The notes under the pieces: generated by a model | The model's input: only the letters and a program-made list of their open reading frames with translations | Told to the model about the DNA's origin: nothing | Databases searched by the model: none | Assembly: GCA_964496495.1 (NCBI GenBank) | Contig: CAZBZU010000084.1 | Coordinates: forward strand, 1-6,260 | Direction of reading: 5' to 3' | Length of the DNA: 6,260 nt | Source: JASBRS01 sp964496495 | GTDB taxonomy: Bacteria; Deinococcota; Deinococci; Deinococcales; Trueperaceae | Translations under genes and position numbers: made by a program | Shown here: piece by piece, positions 1-6,248 of the stretch | Layout of the letters: every line of letters starts with the position of its first letter | Position numbering within the stretch: position 1 is the stretch's first letter

Positions 1-2
1 AC

Positions 3-1238
3 GGCGCCGACAAGTACCTCAGGAACGACGCCGGCAGAACCGCTCTCGGTTCGGTAACGTTGCCGTTCGACGAGCTCAGGCCCACGTACGACGACCTCGC
101 CCGAGGTCTCGCCCCCCTCGGGCTGGCGCTCGACTACGACCACATCCGTGCCGAACGCCCCACCATCGCCGACATGCTGAGGCCAAGCGCCGACGAGCTC
201 GCAGCGGTCGAGTACGCGCCGGTCCGGGGTGACCAGTGGCCGATCTCGACCCCGGAGGACCAAGGCCTCGATCCGGCCGCCGTTGCCGAGGTCTACCTCA
301 ACGCCACCACCCTGGACAACCTCTACAGCCTGCTGGTCATCAAGAACGGCCGCCTGATCGGCGAGCGCTACTTCAACGGCGTGTCGATGGAGCAGAAGAC
401 CCTCGTGCAATCCGTGACCAAGAGCTTCACGTCCGCCCTCCTGGGCCTCGCCCTCGAGCAGGGATGCCTGACGAGCCTCGACCAGCGCATGCTCGAGTAC
501 TTCCCCGTCCAAGCCGACCGTGTCACCGACCCCCGCAAACGCCAGATCACCCTGCGCCAGATGCTTCAGATGCGCGCCGGCTACCCCTGGGAGGAGACCG
601 ACGACACCCTCTGGGCTGGCCTCAACTCCGGTGAGTACCTCCGCCTCGTGAGCGAGTTCCCACTCAGCGCCGACCCCGGCACGACCTTCCAGTACAGCAA
701 CCTCACCTCCGCGTGGCTCGCCGACATCGTCGCGCGCGCCTGCGGTACCGACCTACTGAGCTTCGCCCAGGAACACCTCTTCGGGCCGCTCGGAATCGAG
801 GCCGGCGAGTGGTGGCAGGACGTCGACGGCAACTACATCGGGCTCGGCACCCTGCACCTGAGCGCGCGCGACGCCGCCCGCTTCGGCCTGCTCTACCTGC
901 AAGGCGGCGCGATCGACGGTCGCCAGATCATCCCGACGGAGTGGGTGAGGGACTCGCTGCGAACGTACTCTGAGCACGCCTGGCCGGACGTGGGCGCCTT
1001 CCGCAACATCGGCTACGGCTACCAGTGGTGGACCGCGATCGCCGGCAACCACCATGTCCAGTACGCCTGGGGCCACGGTGGGCAGCTCATCGTCCTGATC
1101 CCCGACAGGGACATGGTCGTCGTCGCCACCAGCGACCCCCACTACCCGGGGCCGCGTGGCGACGCCGAGTCCTGGCACGATGAGGCCGCCACCCTGAGCC
1201 TCGTGAGCGGGTTCATCCGCTCGCTGCCAGGCGAATAG
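3..1238 (+). CDS. Serine beta-lactamase-like hydrolase with an N-terminal ankyrin-repeat tail (5' end outside window)
   Basis: The reading frame is open from the window edge to the TAG at 1236-1238. Residues are numbered here from the TTG at 60. The hydrolase part has the three active-site motifs of the class C beta-lactamase/penicillin-binding-protein fold: SVTK (Ser118, Lys121), YSN (Tyr212-Asn214) and HGG (339-341). The GYGYQWW segment (318-324) is typical of the family. Known members are esterases, DD-peptidases, amidases or 6-aminohexanoate-dimer hydrolases, and the substrate here cannot be told. Codons upstream of TTG read GADKYLRNDAGRTALGSVT, which closely matches the end of an ankyrin repeat, and residues 1-45 form a linker. 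The TTG has no Shine-Dalgarno site, so I take the gene as 5'-truncated by the window, not as starting there. No signal peptide is visible in the part present. The hydrolase assignment is firm; the ankyrin part rests on one partial repeat. Confidence 0.88.
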   Translation, partial: GADKYLRNDAGRTALGSVTLPFDELRPTYDDLARGLAPLGLALDYDHIRAERPTIADMLRPSADELAAVEYAPVRGDQWPISTPEDQGLDPAAVAEVYLNATTLDNLYSLLVIKNGRLIGERYFNGVSMEQKTLVQSVTKSFTSALLGLALEQGCLTSLDQRMLEYFPVQADRVTDPRKRQITLRQMLQMRAGYPWEETDDTLWAGLNSGEYLRLVSEFPLSADPGTTFQYSNLTSAWLADIVARACGTDLLSFAQEHLFGPLGIEAGEWWQDVDGNYIGLGTLHLSARDAARFGLLYLQGGAIDGRQIIPTEWVRDSLRTYSEHAWPDVGAFRNIGYGYQWWTAIAGNHHVQYAWGHGGQLIVLIPDRDMVVVATSDPHYPGPRGDAESWHDEAATLSLVSGFIRSLPGE

Positions 1239-1250
1239 GGTCAAGGCGTC

Positions 1251-1305
1251 AGGAGCTGCTCCCGCGGGCCGCTCCTTGGGAAACCACCGTGGGGTTCACG
1301 AACCC
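1251..1305. terminator. Two weak hairpins between convergent genes, possible terminator
   Basis: Two inverted repeats lie just after the hydrolase stop codon, where a plus-strand gene faces minus-strand genes. The first pairs AGGAGC (1251-1256) with GCTCCT (1271-1276) around a 14-nt loop that contains the palindrome CCCGCGGG. The second pairs GGGTTC (1292-1297) with GAACCC (1300-1305) with only 2 nt between, so in practice about 5 bp around a 4-nt loop. Neither is followed by a T-run on either strand, so they would at best be U-less terminators of the kind proposed for high-GC bacteria. The position favours the call; the stem strength does not. Confidence 0.25.
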
Positions 1306-1323
1306 TCGGACGTTCCCCATGGG

Positions 1324-1603
1324 TCACGCCCGGTAGCGCCGCCTTGTGCCCGGCATCATCGCGAAGGCCGCGATCGCGGCGGGAAACGCGCCCAGCACAG
1401 TCAGCAGGATCGCCCCGGGAAGCAAAGAGCCCGCGAAGGGACCGCGCCGAAGCACGCTGAGCGGGCGCGTCGCGCACGGTTGCTGCCATCGGCGATGAGT
1501 TACCACGGACCGTGTGCCGGGCCATCGCGATGCTGGGCCGCCTGGCGAAGCCGATGCCCGTGCCCGCGCCGGTGATGGCGACGACCGTGTCGCGTCGGTG
1601 CAT
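1324..1603 (-). pseudogene. Degraded short-chain dehydrogenase/reductase (SDR) remnant
   Basis: Reading the minus strand from an ATG at 1603-1601, the frame gives MHRRDTVVAITGAGTGIGFA. This contains the SDR nucleotide-binding glycine motif TGxxxGIG (nt 1573-1550) right after the first hydrophobic strand, as at the N-terminus of NAD(P)-dependent SDR enzymes. Nearly every third codon position there is G or C. About 30 residues on, similarity fades after RHTV (nt 1519-1508). The Tyr-x-x-x-Lys catalytic part is absent. A second coding-like stretch in a different minus frame ends at a TGA (1326-1324). It has a hydrophobic run of about 24 residues followed by PGTRRRYRA, and I do not recognise it; it may be the tail of the same gene or of another. 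The whole span could code for only about 93 residues against roughly 250 for an SDR, so internal deletion plus frameshift is likely. It begins 20 nt after the permease stop, in the same orientation. Confidence 0.55.
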
Positions 1604-1623
1604 GCTCGGCGTTCCACGCAGGA

Positions 1624-2454
1624 TCAGCCCCGCTTCGTCTTCGTCGCGAAAGCGCGGGAGGCGGCGGCCAGGCCGAGCACGGCGAACGCGCTGGTGACGG
1701 CGAGGCAGAGGAGCAACGGCAGGTCGCCGGACCCGCCCAGGACGGTGCGGCGGATGCCGTCGACGAGGTAGGTCGTCGGGTTGGCCAGGGCGCCGACCTT
1801 CATCCAGGTCGGAAGCGCCGTCAGCGGGTAGAGGGCGTTGCTGAGGAACAGTACCGGCAGGTTCAGCAGCATGATCATCGCGTGGTACGCCATCAGATCG
1901 TCGGTCGTCGACGCCACCGCGAGCGCCAGGCCGGAGAAGCCGGCGGCGTAGCCGACGAGAAGGAGCACCGCGACCAGCCAGCCGAGGACGTCGCCCGTTA
2001 CGGCGGCTCCCATGAGGATGCCGACCACGAAGATGACGAAGGCCTGCAGCAACGACTTCGTCAGCGCGCTTCCGACGTTGCCCAGGAGGATGCTGAGGCG
2101 CGGTACCGGCGCGACGAGGTACTCGCGGACGATGCCCCGGACCCGCTCGTCCAACCAGACCATGCCGCCCCCGATCGCGCCGCCCATGGCGCTGAGCGCG
2201 ACGATCCCGGGGAGCATGAAGCCGACGTAGTCGTCGCCCGCCCCGGCGCCGATGGCGACGGCGCTCCGCATGCCGACGCCGAACAGCACGACCCACAGGA
2301 CGGGCTGCACGATCACCCCGAAGAGTTCCTCGGCGTTGACCAGGAACTTGCCGATGTGCTTGCGCCAGATGGATGTCGACGCGGCGACCAGGGTCGGTCC
2401 GACCGGCAACGAGCGCGCGGCTTCTCGGCTCGCCACGGTCGCGGCGGCCTTCAT
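1624..2454 (-). CDS. ABC-2 type transporter permease, DrrB-like
   Basis: A 276-residue inner-membrane permease, the usual length for the ABC-2/DrrB family, which exports drugs, polyketides or lipids together with a separate ATPase. A polar N-terminus of about 43 residues is followed by about six hydrophobic segments, near residues 44-62, 76-98, 133-152, 156-183, 194-212 and 246-268. The cytoplasmic loop DERVRGIVREYLVAPVPR (102-119) is the ATPase-coupling loop seen in this family. The stretch from LFLSNALYPLTALP to NPTTYLVDGIR (202-235) is the conserved ABC-2 motif before the last helix. The ATG overlaps the ATPase stop as ATGA (2454-2451). A GGAGGG site lies 5 nt upstream (2465-2460), so this start is well supported over longer readings of the frame. 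It should form a dimer with two ATPase subunits. The substrate is unknown. Confidence 0.9.
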   Translation of the reverse strand: MKAAATVASREAARSLPVGPTLVAASTSIWRKHIGKFLVNAEELFGVIVQPVLWVVLFGVGMRSAVAIGAGAGDDYVGFMLPGIVALSAMGGAIGGGMVWLDERVRGIVREYLVAPVPRLSILLGNVGSALTKSLLQAFVIFVVGILMGAAVTGDVLGWLVAVLLLVGYAAGFSGLALAVASTTDDLMAYHAMIMLLNLPVLFLSNALYPLTALPTWMKVGALANPTTYLVDGIRRTVLGGSGDLPLLLCLAVTSAFAVLGLAAASRAFATKTKRG

Positions 2455-3431
2455 GCGGGCCCTCCGTCGCGCAGGGTGCGGCCGGTGTGCTGGAAGAACA
2501 CGGCGCCGAGGTCCGGTTTCGCGACGGACACATCGTCGATCGAGAACCCGGCCCGGGTGGCCAAGGCGATCACGTCCGCCAGGCGACGCGAGGCGGAGTC
2601 GACGCCCAGCAGGAAGCCGCCGTCGACGCTCGAGAACGACTGGACGAAGGCGAGCTCCGCGAAGCGCTGGTCGAGGTCCTGGCTCTCGCCCCGGCCCCGG
2701 ACCTGGATCGTGTCGGACCCGAGCGCGTCGATCAGCGCGTCGGGGGCGCCCTCCGTGACGAGGCGCCCTCCGTCCATGATGCCCACCTGATCGGCGAGCT
2801 GCTGGGCCTCGTCGAGGTAGTGCGTCGTGAGCATGACGGTGAGGTCGGCCCGGCGTTCGAGGGCGCGCACGTAGTCCCAGATCCGGGCCCTGCCCTGCGG
2901 GTCGAGGCCGAGCGTCGGCTCGTCCAGGAACAGCACGCGCGGAACCGTCATGAGCGCTCGGGCGAGTTCCAGCCGGCGCTTCATCCCGCCCGAGTACGTC
3001 TTTGCCCTGCGCGGTGCGGCGTCCGTCAACTCGGTGAGGTCCAGGAGCTCGTCGGCGCGGCGACGGCGTTCGGATGGAGACAGTCCGTAGAGGCGTCCGT
3101 GGAACTCCAGAACTTGCCGGCCCGTGAGCGCATCGTCTAGCACCGTCTGCTGGAACGTCACACCGATCGCACGTCGGACCGCCGCAGCGTCGTTCACGAC
3201 GTCGAGACCGTCGATCCAGGCCTGACCCGAGGTGGGTTCGGTCAGGGTCGTGAGCATCGAGATCGCTGTGGTCTTGCCGGCGCCGTTCGGCCCCAACAGC
3301 GCGTAGATCGAGCCGTGGGGGACGATCAGGTCGAGCGAGGTGACGGCCTCCACACCGCCTCGGTAGGTCTTGCCCAGGCCGCGTGCCTCGATCGCAGGAA
3401 CCGTCGCGCGTGCATCGGGGGTCGGGTTCAT
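2451..3431 (-). CDS. ABC transporter ATP-binding protein, DrrA-like
   Basis: A 326-residue cytoplasmic ATPase that powers the neighbouring permease. All nucleotide-binding motifs are intact: Walker A GPNGAGKTT (47-55), Q-loop near Gln94/Gln95, signature YSGGM (146-150), Walker B RVLFLDEP (165-172, Asp170 and catalytic Glu171), D-loop LGLD (174-177) and the switch His204 in LTTHYLDEA. A C-terminal extension of about 100 residues ends in DLGAVFFQHTGRTLRD. This resembles the C-terminal motif of daunorubicin-resistance (DrrA) type ATPases, where the equivalent reads roughly LEDVFLxLTGRxLR. The ATG (3431-3429) overlaps the PadR stop as ATGA and has a perfect AGGAGG site 7 nt upstream (3444-3439). 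The stop overlaps the permease start in the same way, which suggests translational coupling and balanced subunit amounts. A drug or lipophilic-metabolite exporter is the most likely role; the actual substrate cannot be read from sequence. Confidence 0.95.
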   Translation of the reverse strand: MNPTPDARATVPAIEARGLGKTYRGGVEAVTSLDLIVPHGSIYALLGPNGAGKTTAISMLTTLTEPTSGQAWIDGLDVVNDAAAVRRAIGVTFQQTVLDDALTGRQVLEFHGRLYGLSPSERRRRADELLDLTELTDAAPRRAKTYSGGMKRRLELARALMTVPRVLFLDEPTLGLDPQGRARIWDYVRALERRADLTVMLTTHYLDEAQQLADQVGIMDGGRLVTEGAPDALIDALGSDTIQVRGRGESQDLDQRFAELAFVQSFSSVDGGFLLGVDSASRRLADVIALATRAGFSIDDVSVAKPDLGAVFFQHTGRTLRDGGPA

Positions 3432-3994
3432 GGCGATGCCTCCTCGGCAACGCGGGCGCGCAGGCCCGTGATGATCTCGTCCAACACGTCGATCTCCAGC
3501 TCCGCGAGCCGCAGCGCATACGTCACGGCGACGTGCGCAGCGCCTACGGACGCGTCGTCGTGCGCGACGCCTGGTCCGTGCACGTCGCCGGCCGCTGGGT
3601 CCAGTTCCTCTCGGAACGCCTCCACCGCGGCACGTCGCTGCTGCACGTGCGCCAACGCTTCGGGCGGAGGAAGCGCGTCGAGGAAGGTGAGTGCGACGGC
3701 GGAAGGGAACTCGGCCGGCCTGAAGGTGCGGAGCTGCGCTGCAAGGAGGTCTCGGAACGCGCGTTCGCCGCGTTCGGTGACGGAGTAGACCTTGCGCGGG
3801 CGGTCGCCGGTCGGCTCGTCCCGATGCGCGATCCAGCCGTCCCGCTCCATCCGGTCCAAGAGGTTGTAGGCCGTCGGCTTCTTGAGCGTGATCGGGACCG
3901 ACGCGTCGAGGTGCGCGTTGAGCAGGTAGCCGTGCATGTCGTTCTGCCGTAGCAGGCCGAGCAGGAGGAGCTTCCGTTCGTTGGTCAGAGCCAT
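3428..3994 (-). CDS. PadR-family transcriptional regulator
   Basis: A 188-residue DNA-binding protein. Residues about 5-85 form the PadR winged helix: LLLLGLLRQNDMHGYLL (helix 1 into the HGY turn), then LKKPTAYNLLDRMERDGWI (recognition helix, 37-55) and the wing RKVYSVTERGERAF (67-80). The C-terminal half (about 110-182) is predicted helical, as in the dimerisation domain of longer PadR proteins. A His/Asp-rich loop (139-155) lies between its helices. PadR proteins are usually repressors released by small lipophilic or phenolic ligands, and many sit beside and control ABC or multidrug efflux genes. Here it is the first gene of the operon, so it probably represses its own transcription. AGGGAGG (4005-3999) lies 4 nt before the ATG. 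The half-site cluster just upstream is its likely target. The inducer is unknown. Confidence 0.92.
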   Translation of the reverse strand: MALTNERKLLLLGLLRQNDMHGYLLNAHLDASVPITLKKPTAYNLLDRMERDGWIAHRDEPTGDRPRKVYSVTERGERAFRDLLAAQLRTFRPAEFPSAVALTFLDALPPPEALAHVQQRRAAVEAFREELDPAAGDVHGPGVAHDDASVGAAHVAVTYALRLAELEIDVLDEIITGLRARVAEEASP

Positions 3995-4014
3995 GAGGCC
4001 TCCCTAAGGATGGA

Positions 4015-4044
4015 TAGTCAGACCTGACTACATAAGATAGTCAG
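4015..4044. promoter_or_regulatory. Candidate PadR operator with three alternating 7-bp half-sites
   Basis: On the plus strand, TAGTCAG (4015-4021), CTGACTA (4024-4030) and TAGTCAG (4038-4044) alternate in orientation. They form two perfect inverted repeats that share the middle arm: TAGTCAG-AC-CTGACTA (2-nt centre) and CTGACTA-N7-TAGTCAG (7-nt centre). The two outer copies also match as the 9-mer GATAGTCAG (4013-4021 and 4036-4044). The cluster covers the proposed -10 box and start point of the PadR operon, as expected for autorepression. Which protein binds is an inference from position; the repeats themselves are exact. Confidence 0.75.
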
Positions 4045-4063
4045 TTTCGATCATGAGTGTCAA
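4034..4063 (-). promoter_or_regulatory. Sigma70-like promoter of the PadR-ABC operon
   Basis: On the minus strand a perfect -35 box TTGACA (4063-4058) is followed after 18 nt by TATCTT (4039-4034), which matches four of six -10 consensus bases. The start point would fall near 4027, giving a leader of roughly 30 nt before the PadR ATG, with AGGGAGG in it. The -10 box lies inside the N7 centre of one operator palindrome, and the start point inside the other. Confidence 0.6.
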
Positions 4064-4408
4064 GCGAGGTCGCCTTCCCGGCTTTCGAGTTGTCGTGCTC
4101 CGTCGCGATGAGCGGTCGTGGGCTGTCCGCGTCGTGTGCCGGGTTGTCGTTCCTCAGGGGTCGTAGGGCATGTTCCGACCGGAGGCGTCGGAGGATCGCG
4201 GAGGCCCTTGGCGACGAGACGGCAGAGGAAGGGATGGCGGAAGGGGTGCTGTGGCGGGGGCGTGGACGGTCCGTTCCGTTCCGGATGGCTGGGTGGCGTG
4301 TCCTTGCATCCGGGGGAGGTCGTTCCCGCCCGGGTTGAGGGCCGTCGTCGGCTGGTTCGTTGCGGGGGGTGTCGTGTGAGCGGAGCGCCCGCGGGTGGCA
4401 GGCCAGCA
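4045..4408. other. G-rich intergenic region without a convincing gene
   Basis: The 364 bases between the PadR operator and the membrane-protein start hold no frame that looks coding. Open frames exist on both strands, but their translations are low-complexity, rich in Arg, Gly, Pro and Ser, with no recognisable motif. The plus strand is strongly enriched in G over C from about 4190 to 4380, with G-runs at 4231-4233, 4243-4246, 4256-4260 and 4312-4316. The promoter or leader of the membrane-protein gene may lie here, but I cannot identify a clear -35/-10 pair. Confidence 0.5.
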
Positions 4409-5098
4409 ATGCGGTTGGGATGCGGTCGGCAGTCCTTGTTGGCCGGAGCCCTTTGGCTGCTGGCGGTAGCGTTCACGGCCTTGGTGGCGCCTTCCTCGGG
4501 CACGTACTTCGAGCGCATCTATGGTCCGGCCCGGCCGTTGGTGGTGATGGTCGGCGTGGGAGTCGTGGGGGCTGCGGCGTTCTGGGTTCTGTCCCGCTTC
4601 GGCTTCGTCGTCGTCGAGGGGCGGCGGACGTTCGAAGGCCTGCGCCTGTCCGCGATCTTCGCGACCGTCCTGGCGATCGCCGTCGTTGTTGCCGATGTGC
4701 TCCTGCGCTATCCAGAGGACCTCAACGTTCCGGTGCCTCGAGCCTTGCTCTTCTATCCGGCGATCGGCCTCACCGCCGAGGTCGCGTTCCACCTGGTGCC
4801 GTTGGCGGTTCTGCTTCCGGTGCTCAACGCGGTTGTGCCGCGTGTCGGGCGGGAGCGCGTCGCCTGGTTTGCGCTCGCCGTGGTGGCGGTCTCGGAGCCT
4901 GTCTTCCAGGTGCTCGTCGGTGGTGGCGGCACGGGTTCGCTGGACGTGTACAGGTGGGTCCATGTGTTCGTTCTCGCGAGCCTGCAGCTCTACGTGTTCC
5001 GTCGCTTCGGTTTCGCGTCGATGTATGGGTTCCGGCTGATCTACTACGCCTACTGGCACATCTTGTGGGGGACGATCAGGATCCCGATCCTCTTCTAG
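4409..5098 (+). CDS. Multi-pass membrane protein of unassigned family, possibly CPBP-like
   Basis: From the ATG at 4409 this is 229 residues with about six to seven hydrophobic segments, near 9-27, 43-63, 79-99, 112-143 (perhaps two helices), 150-170, 182-198 and 205-222. I do not recognise the family with certainty. Polar residues sit within the hydrophobic stretches: Glu124 and His128 (TAEVAFHLVPL), His185 (RWVHVFVLAS) and His217 (YYAYWHILWG). A Glu plus His residues in separate helices recalls the metal site of CPBP/CAAX-protease-like proteins, but the canonical EExxxR motif is missing, so that link is only a suggestion. The N-terminus looks like a signal anchor. The frame is open upstream to about 4118, but that part reads as low-complexity. 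GTG at 4376, after a run of G, is an alternative start and would add 11 residues. The gene diverges from the PadR operon, but the 0.4-kb gap makes shared control uncertain. Confidence 0.7.
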   Translation: MRLGCGRQSLLAGALWLLAVAFTALVAPSSGTYFERIYGPARPLVVMVGVGVVGAAAFWVLSRFGFVVVEGRRTFEGLRLSAIFATVLAIAVVVADVLLRYPEDLNVPVPRALLFYPAIGLTAEVAFHLVPLAVLLPVLNAVVPRVGRERVAWFALAVVAVSEPVFQVLVGGGGTGSLDVYRWVHVFVLASLQLYVFRRFGFASMYGFRLIYYAYWHILWGTIRIPILF

Positions 5099-5188
5099 CC
5101 GATCTGGGATCGTCGGTGCTCCGCGGACCTCCTCCTCGGTGTCGATTGCCGGGGTGGTGCTGAAGGGTGCGTCGACACCTGTGTCTGC

Positions 5189-5222
5189 GCTTGACGCAAT
5201 CCTCGCTTGACGGTAGCTTGAC
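5189..5222 (+). promoter_or_regulatory. Three GCTTGAC direct repeats and possible promoter of the aldo/keto reductase
   Basis: GCTTGAC occurs at 5189-5195, 5205-5211 and 5216-5222, so starts are 16 and 11 bp apart. The first copy contains TTGACG (5191-5196), which with a 17-nt spacer precedes TAGCTT (5214-5219), a loose -10 of the TAnnnT type. This would start transcription near 5226, about 105 nt before the reductase ATG. The repeats may be a regulator's sites or several -35-like boxes. No other gene or strong hairpin was seen in the rest of the 5099-5330 gap. Confidence 0.35.
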
Positions 5223-5330
5223 AGCCGAAACCGGTGTTCGGGCTGGAGGCGTTCCGGGCTTGCTGAAGCACTCCAGTGGCCGCCATCAGGACGCACCGCA
5301 AGCGATGACCTAACCCGAGAGGGGAGCACC

Positions 5331-6173
5331 ATGATCCCGTCGATCGAGCTCAACGACGGCTACACCATCCCGCAGCTTGGCTTCGGCGTGTTCCAGATCC
5401 GCGCGGAAGAGACGGCTCGAGCTGTCTCGGAGGCTCTGGAGATCGGCTACCGGCACATCGATACGGCGCAGATGTATCGCAACGAGCGTCAGGTTGGTGA
5501 GGCCATCCGGGGGGCCGGCGTGCCCCGTGGCGACGTCTACGTCACGAGCAAGCTGCACAACGGCTTCCATCGTCCAGACGACGCCCGCCGTGCGTTCGAT
5601 CGGACGCTCGCCAACCTCGGCTTCGAGTACGTCGATCTGTTCCTCATTCACTGGCCTCTGCCGCGCCTCTACGACGGTGACTTCGTGTCCACGTGGCAAA
5701 CGCTGGAGGCGTTCAAGCGGGATGGGCGTGCACGGTCCATCGGAGTCTCGAACTTCGAGGTGGCCCACCTCGAACGGCTGGCCGTTGAGGCGGACACGGT
5801 TCCCGCCGTCAACCAGATCGAAGTCCACCCGTACCTCGCCAACGACGACGTGAGAGCCTATGGGAGAGTGCACGGCATCGTGACGGAGGCATGGTCGCCC
5901 ATCGCGCAGGGGGGTGTCCTGGGGGACCCCACCGTTCGTGACGTCGCTGGTCAGGTGGGACGCACACCTGCGCAGGTCGTGCTCCGGTGGCACATCCAGC
6001 GGGGCGATGTGGTGTTTCCCAAGACCGCTACGCCGTCGCGGATGCGCGAGAACTTCGCGCTGTTCGACTTCGAGCTGGACGGCCCGGCCATGGAAGCGCT
6101 GAGCCGGCTGGACCGCGGCGAGGCCGGCCGTACCGGTCCGCACCCCGACCAGTTCGATTACGTTCCTGACTGA
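5331..6173 (+). CDS. Aldo/keto reductase, 2,5-diketogluconate-reductase-like (AKR5 type)
   Basis: A complete 280-residue cytoplasmic NADPH-dependent oxidoreductase of (beta/alpha)8 fold, the normal length for bacterial AKRs. The catalytic tetrad is present: Asp44 and Tyr49 in the family signature GYRHIDTAQMYRNERQVG (39-56), Lys74 in VTSKL and His107 in LIHWP. VNQIEVHPYL (160-169) and AWSPIAQGG (187-195) are typical strand ends of the barrel. FPKTATPSRMRENF (229-242) is the cofactor phosphate-binding signature with Lys231 and Arg237; Phe229 stands where Ile is usual. Family members reduce aldehydes and ketones, including methylglyoxal and 2,5-diketo-D-gluconate, but the substrate here cannot be decided. 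The ATG has a strong GAGAGGGGAG site ending 4 nt upstream (5317-5326). It appears to be transcribed on its own, since 232 nt separate it from the membrane-protein gene. Confidence 0.95.
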   Translation: MIPSIELNDGYTIPQLGFGVFQIRAEETARAVSEALEIGYRHIDTAQMYRNERQVGEAIRGAGVPRGDVYVTSKLHNGFHRPDDARRAFDRTLANLGFEYVDLFLIHWPLPRLYDGDFVSTWQTLEAFKRDGRARSIGVSNFEVAHLERLAVEADTVPAVNQIEVHPYLANDDVRAYGRVHGIVTEAWSPIAQGGVLGDPTVRDVAGQVGRTPAQVVLRWHIQRGDVVFPKTATPSRMRENFALFDFELDGPAMEALSRLDRGEAGRTGPHPDQFDYVPD

Positions 6174-6248
6174 TTCTGATGCGCTGTCGGCGCCACGACC
6201 GTAGGGTGAACCCGGCCAGGGTGAGGACGGAGCTCGGGGAGGGGTCGC

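Noticed and set aside
1241..2533. Long minus-strand open frame of 430 codons overlapping the permease
   Set aside because: Over the permease it is an out-of-frame shadow rich in Arg, Gly and Pro. Only its short SDR-like part (1603 to about 1480) carries a recognisable motif, and that is reported separately.
1882..3140. Plus-strand open frames of up to 302 codons opposite the ABC genes
   Set aside because: These are antisense shadows of genes with complete family motifs. Their translations are rich in Arg, Asp, His and Glu, with no domain.
4053..4166. Small 37-codon plus-strand frame starting at ATG 4053, near the PadR promoter
   Set aside because: There is no Shine-Dalgarno site upstream, the ATG overlaps the promoter region of the divergent operon, and the peptide has no motif.
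4118..4408. Upstream extension of the membrane protein frame to 4118
   Set aside because: The added 97 residues are Gly/Arg-rich and unlike any domain, whereas the ATG at 4409 opens directly into a signal-anchor-like segment.
5100..5112. CGATC-TGG-GATCG hairpin just after the membrane protein stop
   Set aside because: A 5-bp stem with a 3-nt loop and no following T-run is too weak to call a terminator.
4154..5353. Minus-strand open frame of 399 codons opposite the membrane protein
   Set aside because: The translation is charged and proline-rich with no motif, while the plus-strand frame has clear membrane helices. High-GC DNA readily yields such antisense frames.
5310..6143. Minus-strand open frame of 277 codons opposite the aldo/keto reductase
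   Set aside because: It mirrors the codon structure of the reductase, which has its full catalytic tetrad and a strong ribosome-binding site. The antisense product has no recognisable motif.
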